A stretch of 64,000 nucleotides of DNA from Thermothelomyces thermophilus ATCC 42464 (Eukaryota > Ascomycota > Sordariomycetes > Sordariales > Chaetomiaceae): the NCBI RefSeq assembly GCF_000226095.1, contig NC_016473.1, positions 4,898,001-4,962,000 on the forward strand, read 5' to 3'. Under the pieces are notes generated by a model. It searched no databases, was not told the origin of the DNA, and saw only the letters and a list, made by a program, of their open reading frames with translations. The translations under genes were made by a program, and so were the position numbers. Below, one piece after another: positions 11,625-23,019 of the stretch (its first letter is position 1; each line of letters begins with the position of its first letter).

Positions 11625-12265
11625 GGCTTACACGCCGCGTCATCACTCCTTTTCGTCGGTTAACTGCGGCTGCGAAGACACTAAAAACGTTTTTCTTTTT
11701 TCCTTTCTGATCAGGTTTCGGTGCGATACGGGGAGGGCAGAGTAGGTCAATGACAAAGCGAGGATTTGGTGTATGTCCATGCATTGTTAGAACGATTCCG
11801 GGCATATATAAAAGGCGAGAAAAGAGGAATCGGATGGGGATGAAAAGCATCATCGGCAGTGGTGAATACAAAATAGAAAAAAGACGCTCAAGGGCCAAGA
11901 AAACCGTGCGTTCCGGACCAGAACATGGGGAAAGCAACTGGGTATATAGGTATGTATATAATGCAGCGTTTCCATTTCTGGCACACCTTGGAAACCTCTC
12001 ATGATAAGCCATGCCATGCCATGCCATGCCATTTCACAGATCCAGCAGCCCCGAGAGCACCAAAGCCAAACAAACAGCGTAAATCTTCTACCGTAACCGA
12101 GCTCACCCTAACGCCGCGGACTGATGTGAACTGGTTCCTGGCCCCGTAACATGCGCCGTCTAACCACAACCAACCGAACACTTTCCCTTACTCCCCCCCA
12201 CCCCTCCCTCTCTTCCCCTCCTTTTTAAGCACAATAGCGGTGAGTCGCCGTGTGCTTATGGGCCT
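11625..12265. other. Convergent 3' spacer with a pentanucleotide repeat
   Basis: 640 bp between convergent genes with four tandem ATGCC units at 12011-12030. No gene or structured RNA recognised. Confidence 0.55.
12011..12030. repeat. (ATGCC)4 microsatellite
   Basis: Four perfect ATGCC units in the 3' spacer between dihydroorotase and GCP3. Confidence 0.8.
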
Positions 12266-15200
12266 CTACACTCTCAAGGTATTCGCCCCGGCAACACCCT
12301 GGCTCTGACTACTACTCTGCTGCTGTTGTTGACTCTGCTGTTGACTCTGCTGTTGACTCTGCTGCTGCTGCTGTCCCTGACTCCCCTGAGCAGCGCTCGC
12401 GCTCGCGCTGCTGCCGCCGCCGCCGCTCCCACCCGGGGCGGACCTCTTCCTCTTGACCGGCTGGTACACGTCGTTGAAGTTCATGGACACGCCGAGGAAG
12501 CGCATGTCGACGTCCGGCTGGTAGGCGAGGTCGCCCAGGAGGATCTGCAGGCGGGCCCTGAAGCCGGCGCCGAGCTGGCGCAGGCGGTCCTGCAGCGCCG
12601 GCAGCTCGGACCTGAGGGCGTCGGCGTCGTGGCTGGCCACGGCCGCGCTCGAGACCGCCGAGGAAGGGTCGTCCGGATCGGCGGGGACCGCGGGGGGGGC
12701 GGCACCGTTGCCGAGCCTCGGCTTCTTGTTGCGGTGCTGCAGCATGCTGACCGCGTCGGCCTCCTGGCGGCGCGTGAAGTCGGAGAGGGACCAGCTGTAG
12801 AGCCCGTCCACGCAGTCGCGGAAGGCGAGCATCGTGCGGAGGAGCTCGCTCAGCTGCACCATGTAGGAGTTGCGGTCTTCGTGGTTGGTGGAGGAGGAGG
12901 AGGTGGTGGTGGTGGTTGTAGTAGTGGTAGTAGTAGTAGTGGTGGTGGTGGTGGGGTCGGTGCCCTGCTGAGCGGCGGCCTCCTTGAGCGATTCTTGGAA
13001 CTGTCGCCGGCGGGCGCCGAGGAGGCCCTTGTGGGTGATGGCGGTGAGGTACTTGGTGTGCGCGGTGATGAGGTCGTCTAGGGTGCAGTCTTCTTTGCGG
13101 ATATTTTTCTGCAGTTCGGTCCAGCTGGACTCGATCACCTCGAAGAGGATGTAGTACTGGAGCTGACCGACGAAGTGTATCATCTCGGCGAGCACCCCCC
13201 GGGTGCTCTTCCAGGTCTGGAGCACTTCCTCGTCCGAGGTCTGGAGCACGCCGCGCGAGCCGGTCATGCACTTGCGCCAGGTGGAGGAGAGGGAGAACTC
13301 GACGCGCTTGACACGCCAGAGGAAGTTGAACACCTTGAGGTACTGGCGGTTGCCCCATTCCGTCACGACGACGTCGACGGGCGCGTCGATCTTGTACTCG
13401 AGCGTGAAGCAGTCCCAGCCGATGTCGCCGTGGCTGAGCTGCAGCATGCGGGCGTCGAGCCTCTTGAGTACTTCCTCGCTGTCGTACTGGGCGTTGGAGC
13501 CGCGAATCGCGTTTTCCAGCTGGGCCGTCAGGGTGTGTCGGTACTGTGCGAATGCCGGCCGGTCCAGGTTCGCGGCCAGCGACTCCATGAGCAGCGCGAT
13601 GAAGTCGCCCTGGCCGAGCAGGATGTAGTTCTTGAGAGCCTGCAGGTGCTCGAAGAGGTGGAAGCGGTTGCTCATGAGGTACATCAGTCGCCGCATCGTC
13701 GTCTTGTAGGCTTCGTCGATCCACGTCTCGAGCGTCGCGGTGTCGCCGTAGCTGAGCGGCTTGGACGAGGTCTTGGAATACGCGTCGACCCATTGACTGT
13801 CGCCGCAGCTGTGGCGGATAAAGTTGAGCGACTTCCCGATCAGAAACACCTTTTGGGCAAAGTCGGCCGTGATGATGCTGGGTACCATGCTGTCGACGAC
13901 TTCGTACTTGGAGTTCCAGACACTAGCCTGACCCTTGGCCTTGGACTCCTTGCGCTTCTCGTCATCGGGGTTTTGTTCCCTGACGAAGAACTCGAGGTGC
14001 GGGTCCGACAGCTCACCGTCATAGATCCAGCGGCGGAGGATGTCGTAGAATGGGCGCGTCACGTCTGCCAGCAGGCGCTCGGCAAAGGCAGCCACGACGG
14101 GATCGCCGTGGGATGTAGAGAAGCCATGAATCATGCTGATGATCTGCCCGCCGTGCCTCGTATTACTTTCCTCGGCGATCAGGGACATGAGGCGCAGGCC
14201 CATGGTGGCCTCTCGAGTCCATACCACACAGCGCTTCAGGGTGACGCCGGCCTTCCCGATTCCCCCGCGAGGTGCAGATTCGTCGATGGCCGCGAGCGCC
14301 CTCCGTATTTGCGCCTCGAGCGTGGCGACAAGGGTGAGGTACGACCGCAACTCCTTGTTGATAGCCGCGCGCAAGCTTTGGCCAAGCAGGCCCTTCGCGG
14401 GCGACTTGACAAAAGCCGCAAGCCCCCTATAGAGCAGCGAAGGTTCGGCAAGGGTATGGAGGAGCGATATGATTGGCGTCGGAAGAGTACGAGGCAGCTT
14501 TAGGGCGCTCTCTCTGGCGAAGGGAAGGGTGGTGGACGAGAGCCCCTGGAGGGTATAGGGCAAGTCTCTCAGCAGGGCCATCTCGGATGGTTCGAAGTCG
14601 TTGGAATTGTCGGCCAGCAACGTCGACTTTATAGACACATCCCTAACTGCCTTCTTTGGCGTCCCGTCAACAGGGGGCTGGGCAGGTGGCCTCTCCTCGG
14701 CCTGACTGCGCTTGGGATTCTTCTCGGTGGGTAGTTTCTTCAGGCCACCGGGCGCGAACGCATCGCCGACCACTTCTTCCTCGGGCGTGGGGGCAGCAGT
14801 CGACGCCCTCGACCGCCCTTCCTTCTCTGCCGGCCGAGGGGGTTCTCGTTGCGCTGCCCGTTTTGGCGGACTTAAAGGCGGGGGCTCGTTGGGATCAGGG
14901 GAGTCGGAGAGCTGGTAGAGAAGGTACAGGATCGCCCATTTTTGGTTGAGCACCGGCAGCGACAGCAGCCTCGTGTAGAGGTTGGAGAACCTCAGGGCCT
15001 GGCTAGGGTTGCTCTGGATGAGCTTGCGCTTGATGAGATCCGAAGCATGGTTTACGTCGGACGAGACGGGTGAACCGGGGCTGGCAAAGCATCAGCAATG
15101 GGGCGCGCTTTGGGGGGGCACAGGTGAGATGAGAGAGAGGGAGAGAGGGAGTGAGTGCGCACCGATCAAGGATGCTCTGCACGAGCTCGAAGGAAGCACG

Positions 15201-15311
15201 GTGTCGCTGCTGGGCTGTGTATTCGTCGTCGTCCGGATTGCTGGGCACCAAATGCGTGATCAGACTGTCGATGGCATTCGACACGCGGGGGTTACGCGGG
15301 TTGCTAGCCAT
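12266..15311 (-). CDS. alp6: Gamma-tubulin complex component GCP3 (Spc98/Alp6)
   Basis: Model (complement): 15311-15163 and 15080-12266, 987 aa. It belongs to the Spc97/Spc98 (GCP) family and nucleates microtubules as part of the gamma-tubulin ring complex at spindle pole bodies. The N-terminal exon (MASNPRNPRVSNAIDSLI) joins in phase 2 to SNLYTRLLSLPVLNQKWAIL, both GCP3-like. The C-terminal GRIP region reads DIGWDCFTLEYKIDAPVDVV and YLKVFNFLWRVKRVEF, closest to GCP3 rather than GCP2, GCP4 or GCP5. Additions beyond the family core: a run of 17 Thr in an insert near residue ~790, and a Gln/Ser-rich tail after a basic KRKR patch. The start is supported by the join; the nearby in-frame codon inside exon 2 is not the real start. 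Confidence 0.9.
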
Positions 15312-16036
15312 GGCTGCTGCATGGTGTTGGCTGTTGGAACAGTGAATTGATCCGGGGGCCGTCGTCCAGCGTTCGTTTGCTAAGTTGGTGTAATCCTTAT
15401 GATGCTCTGGGATGCTGGGGGAGGGGTCTCTCTGGGAAACGGCAAATGCGGCCCAAAAGCTCGACGCGACGCGGTAAGAGACGAGGGACAGAAAGAGAGC
15501 ACCAAAAGCTAGCGCCAAGACCAAATGCGTCAGTGGTGCTCACTGCGTAGAGTACGGCATCAGTGCTAGGTTAGTGTCCTGGCTGCCCTGTGGGGCGTGG
15601 TACCTGACAACAACGCCTTCTTTTGGTGCGAAGATAGGTACCCCGCGCTAGTTGTCAGCAGCCTAATTCCGGGCGCAACGCCCTCTACGGGGCCTGCTTA
15701 GGTGTCGTACTGCGAGGCTCCATAAAATTCGACGACCACCGAACACCGCGACCGACCACCCCAAGTTTGGCCGGCCGAGCACAAAATCATCAATACGTCA
15801 ACGTTACAATGCCCGATGCATCAATTTAATTCCGTAACTTGGATCGCATGAGCCAGGCCTACATTTTGATGCGCAAATGAACGCGGTTTCGCCCCACGAT
15901 TGTGCAGCAACCCGCGCGCGACGGTCCTGACACCCTCTCTCTCTCTCCGCGCTCTCGCCGACCGCATCCCGCACCACTCGCTTATCCGTGGGCCGGCGGC
16001 CGTACACCGCGAGCTCCTCCCGCCGCCGCCGCCGCC
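15312..16036. promoter_or_regulatory. Divergent promoter region GCP3/HFI1
   Basis: 725 bp between the two start codons, with no gene seen. A CT-rich tract (about 15931-15948) lies 90 bp upstream of the HFI1 start, a common feature near fungal transcription starts. No named operator recognised. Confidence 0.5.
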
Positions 16037-17638
16037 ATGGTCGACATCAACCCCGCCGCCTTGAGCCGGCCGTCCATCAACCTTTCGACACCGGTCCTCT
16101 CGAAACAGTCCATCAACGTATCGGTACCGTCAATACACAAGGCGCCCAAAACTAGCCAGCTGATCCCGGCCCGCATCGATCTCGAACCCATCTACACGGC
16201 GCTCAAGGCCAGCATCGGCGCGGAACAATGGCCCACCTACAAAGAAACCATAACCAACTTCCTGATCGGTACTAAAATAAACCGCAGATTTCGAGACGCC
16301 TCCCTGTCAATTGGGACAATCGCATCGCTGATGACCTGTTTCTAGGGCGCCTGAACCAGGCCGAGTTTAGCGAGCGCATCGAGCCCATCCTCGCCTCGCC
16401 CGACGGCACCCGAGAACACCTCCACAACCAGCTCATTGCCGCCATCTACGGCAATGTAACGCGCGAGATGCCGGACCAGGGCCTCGCGCCCTGGGTCAGC
16501 GCAAACGACAAGCCGTCGACGACCGCGGGGAGCAAGCCCGTCTCGGGCGATGCCGCGGAGCGGAGATTGAAAGGGGAGGTCATGCAGCTTCCGCCCCGCG
16601 ACCGGAGGCGCATCAAGGATCTTGCACACAACGATGTGAGCCGAGCCAGAGCGCATGCTGCACTTTTTTTTTTTTTTTTTTCCTCCCGCAGAGTTAGTGG
16701 TTGCTGACAATCAGCCTCCAAGTTTGACCCGTACGAGTCGCTGGCCAACGTGTTCACCGAGCATGCCCGGCTGCGCCACTCCAAGACGGCCGATGTGCCG
16801 GCCAGTGCGGGCGGCGGACTAAGTCGGATGAGTATGCGCACCACCCCTCCCCGCATTGTCGTCGAGTGAGCCCCGGCTGCTGACGTTCCTTCAAAAAGAC
16901 TTTGACCTAGAGATTAGGAAACGCTATGCGCAGCCGTTGGCCGTCGAGTCGGGCGAGTTCCCGGACGTCAGCAACATCGAGGCGCGGATGCTTCCCTTCT
17001 GCTACGAGGCAGGCCTCGCGTCCGGGCACGCGCCAGACGCGGCGCAATTCATGTCGATCGCCACCGAGACGTTCATCAAGGAGGTCATGTCGGCCATATT
17101 CAGCCGCACGCGGAGCAACCCGCCGGGCGACTCGGGCAACGCCGGGTTCGGCCCCAGCAACAACTGGATTCTGACGCACAAGTACCGGAAGCAGCTGGCC
17201 AAGGAAGAGGAGGCGTTCCAGCGGGGCGAGATCACGCGCGACAAGACGGGGCTGCTGCCCGTCGAAGCCAAGGCCGCGAGCGAGCGCGGCCCGCTGGGCA
17301 TCGCCGACCTCCGGCTCGCGCTCGAGATGGGCGACTGCGGCCTGGCCAACTTCCCCATCATCAGCACGTCGGTCATATATGGCTACCGAGAGGGCGAGCT
17401 GGAGAATTGGGACGACTACACATATGTGGACGGCCGCGAGAGGGTCGCGGACCGGGACGGAGACGTCGAGATGAGCGGCATGAAAGGGGACGGGACCGGG
17501 AAGGACCCGGAGCCGCTTACCAACGGGACCGCCCATGACGACCAGATGGACATTGACGATGACTTGTGGTGGGAGGGCGCTGGCCGGGAGGCGAAAATGC
17601 TTGATGCGGTTCTGGACTCCTGCCTGGCCGTTGGCTAA
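16037..17638 (+). CDS. HFI1: SAGA complex subunit Hfi1/Ada1
   Basis: Model: 16037-16268, 16346-16635, 16723-16831, 16899-17638; 456 aa, phases close. It is the Hfi1/Ada1 adaptor of the SAGA histone acetyltransferase coactivator, nuclear, and carries the histone-fold partner region of the family (SAGA-Tad1 domain). Diagnostic stretches: [36 protein letters not shown] (made by the first splice), [14 protein letters not shown], and [20 protein letters not shown] followed by [11 protein letters not shown]. The C-terminus is acidic and ends in a conserved-looking helix. The second intron ends at AAG (16720-16722), not at the CAG 8 nt upstream, because only AAG keeps the frame. It shares an upstream region with GCP3. 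Confidence 0.88.
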
Positions 17639-18607
17639 GGCCGCGCAGAAGCTCAGCTTGTGCTATTTTACGAGCGAGGGGTCTTGTTTCTTTCTTTCTC
17701 TCTCTCTCTTGCTTTTTGCCCGGAGTTTTCGGGGGCGGTCTGGAAGTTGGCGTTACGAAAGGGAGTGACAACGGTTGCTTGCACACACACACACGCACAC
17801 GCACGCACACTGGATTGGCACTGACGAGAGTCTCTTTGGTTGCTACGTCCATTGTACAACTTTCTTGGGTGAGATTCAAAAAGGGCGGCAGGCACATTTT
17901 GGGCGTCGAGTTGGGGGACATACTATACCTGGGGGGTGGGGACTGCCGTTGAGATTGGAGGGCTTTTTATATCTCCCTTTTTTTTTCCTTTTGTCGTTTT
18001 TGTACTTTTAACATTACGAACGATACCCATAAAAAGCCCTCGAAGGGAGTTGAGATGGCAATGCGCGGTTGACAGCCTCGGTCGTATATACTTAGGTAGT
18101 GTGTACCTCGTTTAGCATGCGGAGCAAGCAAGTAAAAAAAGATGGTTGTGGACGTGAGTAAAACGAGCAATGACGAGGACTAGCGCGCTGCCCTACGAAA
18201 CTAATTCGTACGACGTAGTGTTGTGTTTGCTGCAGGCGTTGGTTGACGGCTTATTATATCGTATGGACAGAGTATGTACGGATACATAATGTACGCACTG
18301 CGTCTTTACAGGGGTGTCGCGTCAGATCCTCGCGCGGCCCGTACAACACACACAAAGATATTTAATTGCAGCGAGTTCCCGAGTGTGAGTGGGCCCTCCC
18401 ACTTACCCCAAATCCCGGAACGCGTCTGGCAGCGCGTCTTCCCCACCAAACTAACGCTGCCACTTATCATACCACAATCCACCCGTCTACTAGTACCTTC
18501 ACCTCGCCCAAGCAGTGATCTTTGGGGAGTCCTTAAACAATTTGTTCCTGGGCCAGCACCGCCTGCCATAATTTTATTTTTCTCAAATCGCCCAAATTGC
18601 GGGCACA
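17639..18607. other. Spacer between HFI1 and MRC1
   Basis: 969 bp. A CT run follows the HFI1 stop, a CA/CG dinucleotide tract lies at about 17783-17811, and a TACGGA-family motif at about 18277-18285. The distal half is the MRC1 promoter and carries an MCB site. No gene seen. Confidence 0.55.
18420..18425. promoter_or_regulatory. MCB-type G1/S element upstream of MRC1
   Basis: Perfect ACGCGT 183 bp upstream of the MRC1 start codon, followed by a related GCGCGTC at 18432-18438. MCB sites bind the MBF (Mbp1-Swi6) factor in yeasts. A single hexamer could be chance; the position and the target gene make it plausible. Confidence 0.4.
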
Positions 18608-21600
18608 ATGGCCTCTTCTAGGTCTCCGTCTCCCTCTCTGCCGCGCTCTCGCAGCGTGTCACCCACCACGGCCACGACGCGCCTTATCCTACAGAACCGG
18701 TTCGATGCTCTCTCGGACAGCAGCTCAGAAGAGGACGATGCCATTCTCCGTCCCCGTGGCAAAATAGCCGCCCGGATGCAGACCCGCGACCGCGAAACTC
18801 GAGAGCCATCAGACGACGACACGGACCCGACGCGAAGCACTCCGCCCGCGCAGAACAACTCCGATGCTTCTGGACAAGCCGGGGTTGAAGACGAAGACGA
18901 GGACGTGGTTATGACGCGTCCCAGGAAGCTCAAGTCGCGGCGGGAACGCACACCAACACCGGATCCACCGCCACAGGAAGCTGCACCTTCGCCAGGTCTC
19001 TTCATCTCCCCACAAAAGAAGAGCGCGCCCACCTCTCCGGGCCTCTTCGTCTCGCCATCGAAGCCCCAGTCCCCTGCAGCAGGCGAAAGCGACGATGACC
19101 TACCAAGCCCGACCCGCTTGATTAAGAATCCTCGCTTCCAGGCGTTGGTTGCCAGGAAGCGCCAGGAGCGCCTGGCCAGGGAGGCCGAAGAGGCGCGGAA
19201 GAAGGCTGAACGGAGAAGGGCTGCCGGTTTCGACAAGGAGGAGGAGGTGGAGGGCGACGATGACATCGCCGCCGATCGTGATGGGGATGACGACAGTATT
19301 ACCGACGACGACGGTGGCCGCAAGCTCACGCAAGAAGCGGCCACATCAAGACGCCCGCGCAAAGCAAGCAAAAAGGCCCTGGAGGAGATGAACCGGGAGA
19401 CGCAGCGGTTGACCCGAAGTCTGCAGCTCGCCCACGAAGCCAAGGTGAAGAAAAAGATCACCAAGGCGACTCTCTTTGAACGGTTCAACTTCAAGCCCGA
19501 GGGTGGAGCAGCAGCTGCGCCGGTTGACGAGCCCGCGCCGGCCGCAAGCTCGAGCCGCGCTCCCACGCCGGGCTCCCCTCAGCACAGCGATGCCGAGGCG
19601 AGGGATGCCGAGACACCGCCTAGTTCGCCACCGGCGGTCGGGAAGGAGGCCGAATCCAAGGGTGTCTCTCCCGCGGGAGCAGGAATAGCGCCCCGAGGCG
19701 GCGGTGCTGACGGCCTTCTCCGTCGTCAGGAGGAGGCCATTGACGCAGTCACCACCAGCCAAAGGCTCGACAAAGGCAAAGGTAAAGCAACCGCTGCGGA
19801 CCCGGAAGAGCAACGGCAGCCGGCAGTCGAGGGGCCTCCGAAGAAACGCAACATCCGCGTCAAGCTCGCTGCCCTCGAAACCAGCACGGCAGCCGCGTCA
19901 GTCTCCCTCGGGAATGGTGATGAAGACGACGACGACGACGACGACGACGACCTCCAAGTCGTCGCGACCCGCAAATCCAAACTGGACGCCATCTTCGACC
20001 GCGTCCCCGCCAACAAGGCCAAGCAGGCCCACTCCCTCCAGATCCTCCGCCGGCTGGCCCACCTCGACGACCCGGACAGGCAGCCCGCGCCGCCCTCGCG
20101 CGCCGGCAACAAGCTCAAGAAGGAGCACCAGGAGACCGTCATGACGACGGCCGAGCTGCAGGCCAGCCTCCTGCAGCGCGCCCGCCAGCAGGCCAGGCTC
20201 GAGCGCGACCGCCACCTCGAGATGCTGCGCGCCAGGGGCGTATACGTGCAGACGGCCGAGGAGCGGGAGCGGGAGCTGCAGGAGGTCGAAGACATGGTGG
20301 CCAAGGCGAGGCGGGAGGCCGAGGAGATCATGCGGCGCGAGAGAGAGGCCGCCAAGGCCGAGAGGAAGAAGAAGCGCGCCGCGGGCGAGGAGGAGGACCC
20401 GCTCGGGTGGGACGACGAGAGTGAGGATGAGGAGTACGACGACGAGGATGAGGAAGCCGCGGGGGGGGGAGAGGAGAGGGGGATTGAATTGTCTGGCTCT
20501 GAAGAGGAGGAGGAAGAAGAAGAAGAAGAAGAAGAAGAAGGAGTGGGAGAAGAGGAGCAAGAGGAAGTGGAAGAGGAACAGGAAGAAGGAGTTGCTCTAT
20601 TCTCCGGTTCTGAGGAAGAGGAAGGAGACGAGAAAGGGGAGAAGCTGGTTGACGATGCGGCCGAAGTGGCGGATGCATCCGAGGCCGAAGAAGTCGGAGA
20701 CCAAGCTGACGGCGCAGAGTCAGATGATGACGCCGATCTTCCCAGTACCAACCAAGTCCGGCGCAGGGCCAGAAAGCACGTCACCATCGTTAGCGACGAT
20801 GAGGACGAGGCTGAGCCCTTCGTCAAGGCCACACCCCGGCCAAAGGATCATCTGCCCAAGTCGCCGTCGGTTCGCAACGCCGAGTCTCCCAGCGCGCCGA
20901 CGTCCGTGCTGCGGTCCGCCAGGAAGACCTTCATCCCAGGCCTTCCCGTCGCCGGACCTGCTGGTCTCGGTCTCACCCAGATCTTCGCGGGCACCATGGA
21001 TGACACCCCGATGGCGACGACCCAGGCGTCACCCTCCTCCCAGCCGAGGCCCACCTTTGACGTGACCGCTTTCCCCGACTCGAACTTTTCCCAGGCGGCC
21101 CAGGACGCCGCGGAGGACATGATTCGCGACAGCCAGCCGACGCGGGAAACGCAGCAGGCCGAGACCCAGGGCGTGCAGATCCGCTTCTCGCAGTCCCAGA
21201 CGCACGGGTTCGATACCTTCCTCCGGGAGAATTCCGTGAGCCAGACTCAGATGTCGGAACTTATCGAACCGACCCAGGACGCGGGTTTCCACAACTTCTC
21301 TCCTCTCCGCCAGCGCTTCATCGAGCCCCCCGTGTCAACCATAGAAACCGTTCCCGTCGGCCAGACCCAAGCGGAGGAGCCGAACGACTCGCCTCTGGTG
21401 CAGCGAACCGGCAAGCTCAGGCGCAGGGCTGACGCGGTCCCGGCGTCGCCCACTCGCCAACCCCGTGATGGCGAGGACCAAGTGATGGAAGATGTGGAGT
21501 ATGACGAGTTCGGCTTCGGCACCACCACCACCACCAACAACAACAACAACGACGCATTCACCGCCATGAAGGAGGCTGCGCTCAAGGAGAAGAAGCGCAA

Positions 21601-22782
21601 GAAGGTCTTTGACAAGAAGAAGAGCCAAGCCCGCGAGATGGTCGAGGAGCAGGCCGAAGAGTCGGAGGACGAGTACGCCGGACTCGGTGGCGTGGACGAT
21701 GAGGACAGTGACGATAGCGACGACCAGTCGGTCAAGGAGATGATTGACGACGAGACCAAGGACGACGAGGAAGATGAGAGGAAGCTCGCCGCATTCTACG
21801 CGTAAGTTTTACCTACCAGACGCCCTCTCTCCCCTCCGGCATGGCCACAAGGCTGACCTCCCACAGTGACCGCGAGCGCGCTGAAGACGAGAAGCGGGTC
21901 GAGAAGCTCTTCCACGACGTCACGACCGGCCAGCTCCGGCGCAAGCGGCACGGCGACTGGGACGACCTGTCCGACTCGGACGACGGCGGCGAGGCCCGCC
22001 GTCGCATGAAGCGTCGCCAGTTCGCCAAGATGCAGCGCGCCCTCCTTGCCGACGAGCGCATCAGCAAGGTCGCCGAGAACCCGCGCAACCAGGCATTCCT
22101 GCGCACCATTGAGGACCGCGGCAGCGACGACGAAGAAATGGACTTTATCTTTGCGCCGCCGCCCGCTCATCCATCAGCGGCGAGCCAGGGGTCACAAGGT
22201 TCGGGCGCTGCGCAGTCAGCTGCTGCCGTCATCCCCAACAGCCAGCCGCAGACCGTTGTTGCGCCTAACCCCCGTCGGAGCAAGATCGCCAAGAAGCCCT
22301 CAAGCATCAGCGAGATTCGCGAGTCGCTCTCCAACCTGCTTGAGGAGCCCTATAACTCCTCTTCTCTCATCCCGGCCACCGAGCTGGGCTCATCCGACGA
22401 CGACGACGATGACGACGACCGCCTCCGCCCGGGGTCTTCCCACAGCAACAGCAGCGGCTCCAGCAACAAGGAGAACCGCAACCCCCGCCGCGGCAGCAGC
22501 AGACCCGCCCCCCAGGTCATCGACCGCATCAGCCTCAAGCGCAACGCTTCCGCCGCCGCCGCCTCCTCCTCCTCCTCCGCCTCCAACAAGCTCGCCTTCG
22601 CCACGGCCGGCTCCGCCTCCGCCTCCTCCTCTTCTTCGTCGGGCGGCTTCAAGGTCCCAGCCCTCCTCCGCCGCGCAACCACGAACTCCCTCCTCTCCAC
22701 TTCATCCTCCGCCTCCGGAGGAGCAGCAGCAGCAGCAGCAACAGCAACATCCTCATCATCAGCGATGCCCGGCATCAGCAGC

Positions 22783-22813
<31 letters not shown>

Positions 22814-23019
22814 CCACTGGCCGGCCGGCCGCCGAGAGCAGCATGAAGATCAGGAAGCCCGCCGGCAAGCGCTCGGGCGTGAGCTACCTGGCGCGCGAGA
22901 CGGAACGGCGCGCGGCGCTGGCCGAGGCCGAGAGGCGGCGCGAGGCGCGCAAGTTCCGCGGCGTCGAGAGCCGCGTCAAGGCCGTGGGCGGTTTGTTTGG
23001 CGCCGGCAAGTTTGAGTGA
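18608..23019 (+). CDS. MRC1: Mrc1/claspin-like DNA replication checkpoint mediator
   Basis: Model: 18608-21801 joined to 21867-23019 (phase 2), 1448 aa. Mrc1 travels with the replication fork and relays stalled-fork signals to the Rad53/Cds1 kinase. Evidence: a very acidic, Ser-rich chain; an N-terminal LILQNRFDALSDSSSEEDD element; a basic coiled region near residues ~500-600 (RARQQARLERDRHLEMLRAR); many SQ/TQ pairs clustered around residues 800-930 (for example TQIFAG, SQAAQD, SQSQTHGF), as expected for ATR/Mec1 targets; and the MRC1-like domain KLAAFYADRERAEDEKRVEK rebuilt across the intron, followed by RRKRHGDWDDLSDSDD. Acidic runs (Glu and Asp tracts) and long Ser, Ala, Thr and Gln codon repeats fill the rest. 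It is convergent with the Wee1 gene. Confidence 0.88.

Noticed and set aside
13175-14503. 442-codon open frame on the + strand inside GCP3
   Set aside because: It is antisense to a well-supported gene; GC-rich third positions commonly leave the opposite strand open. No domain is seen.
15003-15524. 173-codon minus frame upstream of GCP3 read as a separate protein
   Set aside because: Its middle is GCP3 exon 1 (from MASNPRN); the rest is 5' leader and the first intron.
18583-20832. Long minus-strand frames (327 and 368 codons) inside MRC1
   Set aside because: Ser-rich mirror images of Asp/Glu codon repeats in MRC1, not independent genes.
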